Of a stretch of 37,258 nucleotides of DNA, positions 31,298 through 37,258 are shown piece by piece. The notes beneath the pieces were generated by a model. The model had not been told where the DNA came from, made no database searches, and was given only the letters and a program-made list of their open reading frames with translations. Each line of letters starts with the position of its first letter. Position 1 is the stretch's first letter. A program made the translations under genes and the position numbers. Source of the DNA: Candidatus Mediterraneibacter excrementavium. Its GTDB lineage: Bacteria; Bacillota; Clostridia; Lachnospirales; Lachnospiraceae. The DNA is taken from the NCBI GenBank assembly GCA_019120275.1, contig DWVL01000030.1, forward strand, positions 1 through 37,258, given 5' to 3'.

Positions 31298-32320
31298 TCA
31301 TATTCCATACTGGGACAGCAGCTTCTGTGTCAGTTCAGGATCGTTCTGAATCTGCTCAAGCAAAGCATACTCCTTTTCTGAAACTAATTTCCGGTTTAAT
31401 TCCAGAAGCCTCTGCTGTTCTCTGATATGCTGCTCCTGTTCTCTCATCTTCTTCTCGCCCGCGCGCAGCTGCTTCTCCTGCTCTTCCATCTTCTTCTCGC
31501 CCGCGCGCAGCTGCCTCTCTTTCTTCTTGATTTCCCGTTCCTGCTGTTCCAATTCCTTTTCGACGAGTCTCTCATATTGTTTTTTTGTACATGATAATAC
31601 CATATTCACGATCGCCGTCCTTTCCCGGATCAGTATGTCTCTTAATATTCCCTGATCAATACAGACATCAACCGCATCATCTACAGCCTGTTTCCGGTCT
31701 CCTCCGGCTTCGATCCATTTCCGCACTTCCGCCACAAAAAGGGAATATTCTTCGAGTCGTCTGCACTTCTGCATCAGTTCATAATTATGGCCATAATTAA
31801 TATTCAGCATTGTAGCCGCACATTCAAGGCACGCATTTTCCGCTGTCTTTCCATTTGCTGAAACAAACGCGTCTGTAAGCCGCAATATCGTCCTGTCAGG
31901 TTCTTCCCTCGTTCCATTATAAAATACGATAAAAGCCGGGACCGGAAGATGTTTCAGGACTGTGCTGAACACATTGATCTCGCTGCTGTCGATATACTCC
32001 TGATATAGTCTTGCAAAATACATCAGTCCCCTGACCGGCATATTCGGATTATACGAACTCTGATGCTCATATAAGTTTATCGTTCCTCCAACCAGAAATG
32101 AAAGATCATTTTTAACAGAAATATAAACGACGTCCTCCAGCGTAGTCACTGTAAGTTCTTCCTCGTTCGAATAATCGGTTCCATTCAGTGCATTATAAAG
32201 ATCCAGCAGATCCTTCTTGTTAGAAAAAACCTTCCGGAAAAGGGAATCCTTATATCTGCGGTTGATCCTGCTCTCATACTGAGTCCTTTGTTTCTTTTCT
32301 TTATGATGTCTGTTATTCAT
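31298..32320 (-). CDS. Rpn/PD-(D/E)XK-type putative transposase-nuclease
   Basis: From ATG 32320 (AGGAGG upstream) the protein is 340 residues. The N-terminal half resembles the Rpn family: RRYKDSLFRKVFSNKKDLLD, NGTDYSNEEEL, INLYEHQSSYNPNMPVRGLM with the catalytic-style E-x-Q (YEHQSS), and LPVPAFIVFYNGT. Rpn proteins promote RecA-independent recombination and cleave DNA. The C-terminal third is a charged coiled coil (about 240-310) with two copies of KQLRAGEKKMxEQE, encoded by a 42-bp tandem repeat. The in-frame ATG at 32419 is rejected; it lacks a good ribosome site. Confidence 0.85.
   Translation of the reverse strand: MNNRHHKEKKQRTQYESRINRRYKDSLFRKVFSNKKDLLDLYNALNGTDYSNEEELTVTTLEDVVYISVKNDLSFLVGGTINLYEHQSSYNPNMPVRGLMYFARLYQEYIDSSEINVFSTVLKHLPVPAFIVFYNGTREEPDRTILRLTDAFVSANGKTAENACLECAATMLNINYGHNYELMQKCRRLEEYSLFVAEVRKWIEAGGDRKQAVDDAVDVCIDQGILRDILIRERTAIVNMVLSCTKKQYERLVEKELEQQEREIKKKERQLRAGEKKMEEQEKQLRAGEKKMREQEQHIREQQRLLELNRKLVSEKEYALLEQIQNDPELTQKLLSQYGI
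31445..31528 (-). repeat. 42-bp tandem repeat inside the Rpn-like gene
   Basis: CATCTTCTTCTCGCCCGCGC and the following bases occur at 31445 and again at 31487, exactly 42 bp apart (14 codons), giving two copies of a RAGEKKMxEQEKQL-type coiled-coil unit. Period-42 repeats in frame can change copy number by slippage without breaking the gene. Confidence 0.85.
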
Positions 32321-32451
32321 TTTTCCTCCTTCATTATATTGTTTTTCCTGAATTCCTGCAACTGCTGTCTGGTCCTCCTTATGTGACTGCAGATGAATAA
32401 CAGCATTTTCCAAACACATTCTTCTGAAAAAAGGCGAACAAAACCCATTCG

Positions 32452-32519
32452 ATAAAAAGAAAGGGATCCCTCAATCCCTCACTGCCTGCGGATGAAATTC
32501 CGGAAATGGAATCCGCAGG
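32452..32519 (-). promoter_or_regulatory. Two hairpins in the Rpn leader, the second terminator-like
   Basis: On the minus strand CCTGCGGAT pairs with ATCCGCAGG (32519-32485; TTCCGGAA lies in the loop). Then AGGGAT-TGAGGG-ATCCCT (32479-32462) is followed by TTCTTTTTAT. They lie downstream of the promoter at 32531-32559 and upstream of the Rpn-like ATG (32320), so they would be in its leader RNA. They could also end read-through from the MATE genes. Confidence 0.55.
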
Positions 32520-32530
32520 TAAGTAGATAC

Positions 32531-32559
32531 ATTATACAAAAAACGGTCTGATCCGGCAA
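32531..32559 (-). promoter_or_regulatory. Promoter for the Rpn-like gene and genes downstream
   Basis: TTGCCG (32559-32554), a 17-nt spacer and consensus TATAAT (32536-32531). The start of transcription would be about 200 nt before the Rpn-like ATG. Confidence 0.6.
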
Positions 32560-32571
32560 GTGGATAAAATC

Positions 32572-32600
32572 ATTCCCGGGCCGCCTGCCGACCCGGGAAT
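32572..32600 (-). terminator. Possible terminator hairpin after the MATE genes
   Basis: ATTCCCGGG and CCCGGGAAT form a perfect 9-bp stem with an 11-nt loop, 4 nt after the MATE stop codon. The following GATTTTATCC is only weakly T-rich. Confidence 0.5.
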
Positions 32601-32604
32601 ATTC

Positions 32605-33978
32605 TCACAGTCTGATCTCTCCAAGACGTCCTTCGCCCCGCAGATATTTCCGGTAGATAAAGAAGAAGATCACGGACGAAATGCATGCCGACACCCCGTC
32701 CGCAAAAGGCTCTGCATAAAAGGCGGACTGAGCAGTCCAAAAGAGCGGGATCAGGCAGGTCGCGGCAAAATACAGGCTTTTCCGCGTCAGGGAAAGACTT
32801 AATGAAATCTTTGTCATGCCCAATGCCGTCAGGCCGTCCACGATCACATACTGAAAACTCAGCGGCACGATCATCAGCGTAAAGACCCGGATCCCCCATA
32901 CCGCCAGTTCCGCATACGCCGGTTCATCCGTAAAGATCCGCACAAAATACCAGGGCATGATCCGTGAGATCAGGAACATAATTGCGGTAAAGCACACGCA
33001 GAGCATGAGCACCCAGAAAAATGTTTTCCGGATCCGGTCCGGCCGGTTCGCCCCGTAGTTAAAGCTGATCAGCGGCTGGGATCCGCCCGTGATGCCCAAC
33101 ATGGGCGATGTGATCAGCAGCATATAACTCTGCACAATGGTCGCCGCCGTGATCAGCGTATCGCCGTACTCCGGCCCGCCGTAATACTGAAGCACCGCGT
33201 TGAGCGCAATGATAATGATACTGTCCGATGCCAGGATGAGGAACGGTGAAAATCCGATCTTCACGATCCGTTTCCCCGTATCCCGGTCCGGTCTGACGAT
33301 GCTGAGCGGAACCGGCATCTTCTTCCGCCGCAGGGTGCAGAGCACGAATGCACAGGAACACATCTGCGCCAGCACCGTGGCCACGGCAGCGCCCGCCACG
33401 CCCATATCAAAAAGGAATATAAATACCGGGTCCAGTACGATATTGATGACCGCCCCGATCAGGGTCGTTGTCATCCCGAGAAGCGGGAAACCCTGGGCTG
33501 TGATGAAATAATTCATTCCCGTGCCAAGCAGGGCAAAAAAGGTGCCCGCCGTATAGATTGTCATATATGCATCCGCATAGGGGAATGTCACGTCACTGGC
33601 GCCAAACCAGTTCAGCAGCTGATCTTTCGTCACAAGGAAGATCAGCGTAAGCGCCAGCGACACAATGATAAGATAGGAAAAACTGTTGGCCAGGATCTTC
33701 CGGGCATTTTTCTTATCCTCAGCGCCAAGCCGCACAGAAAAAAGAACGGAGCCGCCGATCCCGAACAATGTGCCAAAGGATGACAGCAGCGTCACGACCG
33801 GCGCGCAGACGCCGACGCCCGCAAGGGCATCCGCCCCCGTCACCGGGATATTTCCCACATAGATCCGGTCCACGATACTATAGAGCACGTTCACGAACTG
33901 GGCAAACATAAACGGGACGGATATTTTCAATACGAGCAGCGGGATCGAATCCCGGCCGAAATCATTTGTTTTCTTCAT
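32605..33978 (-). CDS. MATE family efflux transporter (second of a tandem pair)
   Basis: This 457-residue protein has about 12 hydrophobic segments. It has the MATE layout of two six-helix halves: SIPLLVLKISVPFMFAQFVN at the start, IVDRIYVGNIPVTGADALAG, and ITGGSQPLISFNYGANRPDR in the second half. MATE proteins export drugs or metabolites in exchange for Na+ or H+. Its ATG lies 1 nt after the stop of the other MATE gene, so the two are one operon. Its substrate cannot be told from the sequence. Confidence 0.92.
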   Translation of the reverse strand: MKKTNDFGRDSIPLLVLKISVPFMFAQFVNVLYSIVDRIYVGNIPVTGADALAGVGVCAPVVTLLSSFGTLFGIGGSVLFSVRLGAEDKKNARKILANSFSYLIIVSLALTLIFLVTKDQLLNWFGASDVTFPYADAYMTIYTAGTFFALLGTGMNYFITAQGFPLLGMTTTLIGAVINIVLDPVFIFLFDMGVAGAAVATVLAQMCSCAFVLCTLRRKKMPVPLSIVRPDRDTGKRIVKIGFSPFLILASDSIIIIALNAVLQYYGGPEYGDTLITAATIVQSYMLLITSPMLGITGGSQPLISFNYGANRPDRIRKTFFWVLMLCVCFTAIMFLISRIMPWYFVRIFTDEPAYAELAVWGIRVFTLMIVPLSFQYVIVDGLTALGMTKISLSLSLTRKSLYFAATCLIPLFWTAQSAFYAEPFADGVSACISSVIFFFIYRKYLRGEGRLGEIRL

Positions 33979-33979
33979 T

Positions 33980-35326
33980 TTACAAGTCTTCTCCCCTGTT
34001 CATCTTTCTCCACCGCATCACCATCACAGGCACCTCAAACACAAACATGGCGATCCATCCGAAGAAGTTTGCCCATGCAAGGCAGGAAAACGCCCCGCCC
34101 ATCACATGGATCATAAACCATGCGGACAGAAAACGGGCGGTAAAATTCAGGATCGTGCTGATCAGCGTCACCTTCAGATCACCCATTCCCCGGAAAAATC
34201 CCTGGATCACATTGGTAGCCGCAGGCATCAGATACATGATCGAGATCAGTTTCAGATAAGAGATGCCAAGGGTGATCACTTCTTCCGATCCGTCGCTTAC
34301 AAAGAGCCGCATGATCGGACGGGCCAGCGCAAACACAGCCACTGAGACCGCCGCTGAATAAATGACCTGCAGCAGGATTGAATCCAGAAATCCCCTCTTC
34401 ATCCGGCTGATCTTCCCCGCGCCCCGGTTCTGCGCCATAAACGTCGTCGCCGCATGGGAAATATTTCCCTGGGGCGTCAGGGCGAAATCATCTACCCGGT
34501 TTATCGCCGTATATGCGGCGATAAACGCCACGCCCTGTACATTTACAATGGTCTGCACACAGATCTTGCCCAGCTGGATGCACATCTGCTGGAGTGCGCT
34601 GGTGATCCCGTATGTAAATGTCCGCCAGAGGATCGACGCGTCAAAAACCCGCCACTTCTTCCCGAGACACAGGAGAGGCACTTTCTTCTTAATATAGATG
34701 AGACAGAACAGACAGCAGAGGGCCTCGCTCAGCATGGTCGCCACCGCACTTCCCGCCACGCCCCATCGGATCACGACCACAAAAAGAAGATCCAGCACAA
34801 TATTGAGGAACGCGCTGATAATCAGGAAATACAGCGGCACCCGGCTGTCCCCCAGGGCCCGGAGCGTATTCGAGAAAAAGTTGTAAATAAACGTAAAAAT
34901 CAGGCCCACGAATATGATCCGCAGATATACCACAGCCGAATGGACGATATCATCCGGCACCTGCAGAAGCCCGAGGAGCGGATAGGCAAGAACGATAAGA
35001 AGCAGGGCGACAACTGCAGAAAATACCAGCCCGCCCAGCATGGTCGTACTGATCTGGCGCTCCAGCTGATCGTATTTCTTCGCCCCGTACTGGGTGCTCA
35101 TCAGGATCCCGGCGCCCATGCACATGCCGCTTATAAAAAGAATGATCATATTCATGACCGGCCCCGCCGTTCCCACGGCCGCCAGCGCCTCGTCCCCGAC
35201 GAATTTCCCCACGATCACCGAATCCGCCGCATTGTATGTAAGCTGGAAAAGATTACCCAGCACCAGCGGGATTGTAAATGCTGTGAGCTGGGGGGTGATC
35301 TTCCCCTCTGTCATATCTGTTGTCAT
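33980..35326 (-). CDS. MATE family efflux transporter (first of a tandem pair)
   Basis: This 448-residue protein of about 12 membrane helices has ITPQLTAFTIPLVLGNLFQL, YNAADSVIVGKFVGDEALAA and VGTAGPVMNM, typical of the NorM/VmrA-like MATE branch. It is clearly different in sequence from the second MATE, which argues against a very recent duplication. It is preceded by a YczE-like gene (3-bp gap). Confidence 0.92.
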   Translation of the reverse strand: MTTDMTEGKITPQLTAFTIPLVLGNLFQLTYNAADSVIVGKFVGDEALAAVGTAGPVMNMIILFISGMCMGAGILMSTQYGAKKYDQLERQISTTMLGGLVFSAVVALLLIVLAYPLLGLLQVPDDIVHSAVVYLRIIFVGLIFTFIYNFFSNTLRALGDSRVPLYFLIISAFLNIVLDLLFVVVIRWGVAGSAVATMLSEALCCLFCLIYIKKKVPLLCLGKKWRVFDASILWRTFTYGITSALQQMCIQLGKICVQTIVNVQGVAFIAAYTAINRVDDFALTPQGNISHAATTFMAQNRGAGKISRMKRGFLDSILLQVIYSAAVSVAVFALARPIMRLFVSDGSEEVITLGISYLKLISIMYLMPAATNVIQGFFRGMGDLKVTLISTILNFTARFLSAWFMIHVMGGAFSCLAWANFFGWIAMFVFEVPVMVMRWRKMNRGEDL

Positions 35327-35329
35327 CGC

Positions 35330-35998
35330 TTAGCAGTCCTCCAGTTTCCATCCTGCAAGAAATTTCCCGATCTGTTTTGCGATCAGGCCCACCAGCAGCG
35401 CTGCCGCAACGGTCCCTTCCCGGACGCCCTGCAGCTGCCCGGTAAAGACAAACGACAATATACAGGCAGTCACAACAAGGGTCACGTCAAAACCGACCTT
35501 CATATACCCAAACTTAATTTTCGGCAGCACATGACAGACCGCCAGCACGACACCCTCGCCGGCCAGCACCACCACGCCCGCTTTAACTTCCAGGCTCACT
35601 CCCACAGCAACCAGCAGGATGCCGGCCAGACAGACGAGCCACTGCTGCCAGTATGCGTCGCAGTTTATCCCCTGCACCGCCCACACGCCAAAATCTGTAA
35701 GATAGCCGAAGAACACGGCTACCGGAAGCTGCATGAGCTGGATGGGGTAATAATCTTTCCGCAGGATCAGGATCTGCAGCGCGATAAACACACAATGCAT
35801 GATGATCGTCGCTGTTCCCACTGTCAGCGGAGCAAAAAGACTGACCACATACGGCACACTGGAAATCGGGGAAGTCCCGAGACTTGCCTTGATAGAAAAC
35901 GCAACGCCAAACGCCATAATTGACAATCCGATCAGAAGCAGGAGATATCGCTTCAGGATATACACTGGTAATCTGTTCAAATTTATCATCCCTTTCAT
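35330..35998 (-). CDS. YczE/YyaS/YitT-like integral membrane protein
   Basis: A small membrane protein of about 222 residues with roughly six hydrophobic helices. LIGLSIMAFGVAFSIKASLG, TSPISSVPYVVSLFAPLTVG and the LRKDYYPIQLMQLPVAVFFG loop match the YczE/YitT-like family. Function is not established; some members are linked to export or regulation of nearby genes. An extended -10 promoter lies only 14 nt before ATG 35998, so the mRNA leader would be very short. The other candidate starts (TTG 36004, ATG 35989) cannot be excluded. It is the first gene of the MATE operon. Confidence 0.8.
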   Translation of the reverse strand: MKGMINLNRLPVYILKRYLLLLIGLSIMAFGVAFSIKASLGTSPISSVPYVVSLFAPLTVGTATIIMHCVFIALQILILRKDYYPIQLMQLPVAVFFGYLTDFGVWAVQGINCDAYWQQWLVCLAGILLVAVGVSLEVKAGVVVLAGEGVVLAVCHVLPKIKFGYMKVGFDVTLVVTACILSFVFTGQLQGVREGTVAAALLVGLIAKQIGKFLAGWKLEDC

Positions 35999-36012
35999 TT
36001 GCAAACAGTCCT

Positions 36013-36021
36013 ATTATAGCA
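36013..36021 (-). promoter_or_regulatory. Extended -10 promoter for the YczE-MATE operon
   Basis: TGCTATAAT on the minus strand (TATAAT at 36018-36013) lies 14 nt upstream of the chosen ATG. There is no convincing -35 box. Such spacing implies a leader of under 10 nt. Confidence 0.55.
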
Positions 36022-36055
36022 CTGTTACGGCCGGATAGGGAAATTAATTTCCGCA

Positions 36056-36088
36056 CCAAAAAAGAGCCCGGTGCTTTCGCACCGGACC
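36056..36088 (-). terminator. Rho-independent terminator after hsp20
   Basis: On the minus strand CCGGTGC-GAAA-GCACCGG, a stable stem with a GNRA-type tetraloop, is followed by GCTC and six T. It starts about 20 nt after the hsp20 stop. Confidence 0.9.
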
Positions 36089-36104
36089 CTTCGTCCTTCA
36101 TCCA

Positions 36105-36548
36105 TCATCCTTCAATGGCGATGGATTTCTTCGTCTCTACAGCCTGAGCCTCTTTCTTCGGGATGCTCAGTTTCAGGATGCCGTCTTCAAATTTTGCTTT
36201 GATGTCTTCCTGCGTTACATCCTCGCCTACATAGAAGCTTCTCTGCATTGTGCCTGCATAACGCTCGCGGCGGATATATTTGCCTTTCTTATCCTGCTCG
36301 TCGTTGTTTGCGCTCTTTGTAGCGGAGATGGTCAGATAGCCGTTCTCCAGTTCAGCCCTGATCTCATCTTTCTTATATCCCGGCAGGTCGATGTCCAGCT
36401 CATAGCCGGCGTCATGCTCACGAATATCCGTTTTCATCAGGTTTTTTGTGGTCTTTGTATTTCCTCTTCCCCAGAAATTCCTGTCAAACGGGAAATCCAT
36501 CCAGTCGTCATCAAATAAGTTTTCTCCAAAAATGCTAGGTACTAACAT
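36105..36548 (-). CDS. Hsp20/alpha-crystallin family small heat-shock protein
   Basis: The 147-residue ATP-independent chaperone starts MLVPSIFGENLFDDDW, then has the alpha-crystallin domain (about 40-135): YELDIDLPGYKKDEIRAELE, LTISATKSAN, ERYAGTMQRSFYVGEDV, FEDGILKLSIPKKEA. A short Lys/Ile tail (KKSIAIEG) ends it, with an I-x-I-like SIAI. It forms oligomers that hold unfolded proteins. A CIRCE operator and sigma-A promoter lie upstream, so it is HrcA-controlled, although no hrcA or groE gene is in the window. Confidence 0.95.
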   Translation of the reverse strand: MLVPSIFGENLFDDDWMDFPFDRNFWGRGNTKTTKNLMKTDIREHDAGYELDIDLPGYKKDEIRAELENGYLTISATKSANNDEQDKKGKYIRRERYAGTMQRSFYVGEDVTQEDIKAKFEDGILKLSIPKKEAQAVETKKSIAIEG

Positions 36549-36614
36549 AAGTCATATCTCCTTTCAAAATCAGAACCTCGGAACTTTTTGTTCCTCTTTT
36601 CTTGTTCTAGCTGT

Positions 36615-36643
36615 ACTATAGCACCTGTTGTTAGCACTGTCAA
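36615..36643 (-). promoter_or_regulatory. hsp20 promoter
   Basis: Consensus TTGACA (36643-36638), a 17-nt spacer and TATAGT (36620-36615) lie 67 nt before the ATG. The -35 box lies inside the CIRCE operator. Confidence 0.85.
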
Positions 36644-36657
36644 GAGGTGAGTGCTAA
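36631..36657 (-). promoter_or_regulatory. CIRCE operator (HrcA-binding site)
   Basis: TTAGCACTG-N9-GAGTGCTAA matches the CIRCE inverted repeat at 17 of 18 positions of the consensus TTAGCACTC-N9-GAGTGCTAA. It covers the -35 box of hsp20, consistent with HrcA blocking RNA polymerase until heat shock. Confidence 0.93.
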
Positions 36658-36754
36658 TTTTTTAAATAATTTTTTTGGAAAACCTCAAAAAAGCTTGATT
36701 TTACGGGCTTTTTCGGGCTTTCCAAATTTTCGATTTTTTCAAAAAATGGCTTAC

Positions 36755-36787
36755 TACACCATTTTTACACCATTTCTACACCAATTT
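36755..36787. repeat. Three 11-bp direct repeats (TACACCATTTT-like)
   Basis: Units TACACCATTTT (36755), TACACCATTTC (36766) and TACACCAATTT (36777) lie head to tail at exactly one helical turn each. They lie between hsp20 and the integrase fragment. Arm-type binding sites of tyrosine integrases often look like this, so they may mark the end of the integrated element (inference). Confidence 0.6.
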
Positions 36788-36833
36788 GCGCGAAAACTAC
36801 GAGCCATGCAGGGGGAATTTCAGGCTGCCCGAT

Positions 36834-36922
36834 GGGAGTTTACTCACATGAGGGCAGACTTGAAATTACGCCTATACGGCGACAGCCGCGACTGAGCGAA
36901 CTTGTTCGCGAGGTGCATGGCG
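36834..36922 (+). repeat. Structured ~90-nt direct repeat, copy 1
   Basis: This copy shares blocks with copy 2: CTCACAT, GGCAG, CCTATACGG, GACAGCCGCGAC and GAGGT..CATGGCG. It contains three hairpins: GAGT-TT-ACTC (36836-36845), CGGC-GACA-GCCG (36877-36888) and GCGAAC-TT-GTTCGC (36896-36909). It lies downstream of the integrase stop codon on the minus strand. No protein is encoded that I recognise. Confidence 0.75.
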
Positions 36923-36932
36923 GGGGCCTCTC

Positions 36933-37022
36933 GGGAGCTTGCTCACATAAAGGCAGCTCCGGTTTTGTACCTATACGGTGACAGCCGCGACCGAATGAAC
37001 GCAGTTCATGAGGTCCATGGCG
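36933..37022 (+). repeat. Structured ~90-nt direct repeat, copy 2
   Basis: This copy begins 99 nt after copy 1. The same three hairpins occur with different bases: GAGC-TT-GCTC (36935-36944), CGGT-GACA-GCCG (36976-36987, one G-T pair) and ATGAAC-GCA-GTTCAT (36995-37009). The first and third keep pairing by changes in both arms compared with copy 1, whereas linkers between the hairpins are less conserved. Confidence 0.75.
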
Positions 37023-37059
37023 AGTAGTTCTGTAATCATTCTTAAAGAAATCTGAGCCG

Positions 37060-37258
37060 TCACATAATCTGCACCAAATCCATCTTCGCGATCTCTTTTT
37101 CAATCCTGGACCGGTCTGTGATATGGTTATAAACTTCCATTGTGACACTGATGTTGGCATGTCCCATCACATACTGAACGACCTTCATATCCAGATCCGT
37201 CTCTGCCATTCTGGTACAGGCCGTATGTCGGAGAATATGGGCAGAGATGTGCGGCAGC
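37060..37258 (-). CDS. Tyrosine recombinase/integrase, C-terminal fragment (cut by window edge)
   Basis: The last 65 codons of a phage/ICE-type integrase are read on the minus strand, ending in TGA at 37062-37060. Catalytic landmarks are visible: HILRHTACTRMAE (H-x-x-R box), VVQYVMGHANISVT (the His/Trp box) and the nucleophile Tyr in TMEVYNHI, followed by a short basic-acidic tail ending DLVQIM. The start lies beyond the right edge. The gene is oriented so that its 3' end faces hsp20, as is usual when an integrase lies at the end of its element. Confidence 0.9.
   Translation of the reverse strand, partial: LPHISAHILRHTACTRMAETDLDMKVVQYVMGHANISVTMEVYNHITDRSRIEKEIAKMDLVQIM

Noticed and set aside
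31445-31528. CRISPR-like tandem unit
   Set aside because: Only two contiguous copies without spacers, in frame inside a coiled-coil coding region.
34454-35923. 489-codon open frame on the plus strand
   Set aside because: Antisense to the MATE and YczE-like genes, spans two genes, and the product is low-complexity Gln/His/Arg-rich without hydrophobic segments or motifs.
36647-36895. 82-codon plus-strand frame through the AT-rich region and repeat copy 1
   Set aside because: Its N-terminus is translated from poly-T/poly-A sequence inside the CIRCE region and its end comes from the structured repeat. Unlikely to be a protein gene.
36840-37160. 106-codon minus-strand frame beside the integrase
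   Set aside because: It is in another frame of the integrase end and the repeats; the frame with HxxR, GHAN and the Tyr box is the real one.

Overview
The window looks like a chromosomal segment of an anaerobic Firmicute of class Clostridia, most likely family Lachnospiraceae. This rests on gene content: dnaB-rplI-gdpP and rpsF-ssb-rpsR clusters, DUF134/DUF951/DUF3842 small proteins, a 2[4Fe-4S] ferredoxin, strong AGGAGG ribosome binding sites and a CIRCE-controlled Hsp20. No tRNA, rRNA or CRISPR array was recognised. Most genes lie on the minus strand.

Layout. (1) 1-990: a decayed IS256-type element abutting the 3' end of an rRNA methyltransferase gene. (2) 984-4873 (minus): a degenerate HtrA-like membrane protein, YhaM exoribonuclease and RlmD-type methyltransferase in one unit. 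(3) 5007-9540 (plus): mutS2 followed by an OmpR-type regulator and its histidine kinase. (4) 9544-10833 (minus): an orphan sugar-type binding lipoprotein. (5) 11053-11994 (plus): ferredoxin and a MerR-like regulator. (6) 12030-15887 (minus): gdpP-rplI-dnaB. (7) 15994-16072: a 79-nt near-perfect palindrome. (8) 16084-19112 (minus): a DUF134 regulator and an 860-residue redox fusion (CoA-disulfide reductase, rhodanese, siroheme sulfite reductase-like and ferredoxin domains). (9) 19227-20433 (minus): rpsF-ssb-rpsR with promoter, leader and terminator. (10) 20442-28241 (minus): larE-larB-larC followed by a complete five-gene nickel/peptide-type ABC importer. (11) 28388-32320 (minus): Rpn-like nuclease, PPP-type phosphatase, LUD protein, class B sortase, DUF951 and DUF3842. 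(12) 32605-35998 (minus): YczE/YitT-like membrane protein and two tandem MATE transporters. (13) 36105-36657: hsp20 with CIRCE. (14) 36755-37258: the edge of an integrative element, with a tyrosine integrase C-terminus and two kinds of direct repeat.

The best candidate for a coherent, little-described system is region 10. The three enzymes for the nickel-pincer nucleotide cofactor are encoded head-to-tail, with overlaps or gaps of only a few bases, with an importer whose binding protein ends in a His-rich HPHGHGW motif. No cofactor-using racemase (LarA) is in the window. A strong intrinsic terminator lies only 20 nt before larE, and a competing antiterminator helix can be drawn, so the operon may be controlled by attenuation. 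Two further items deserve attention. One is the redox fusion next to DUF134. The other is a pair of ~90-nt repeats beside the integrase, whose three predicted hairpins are kept by paired base changes.
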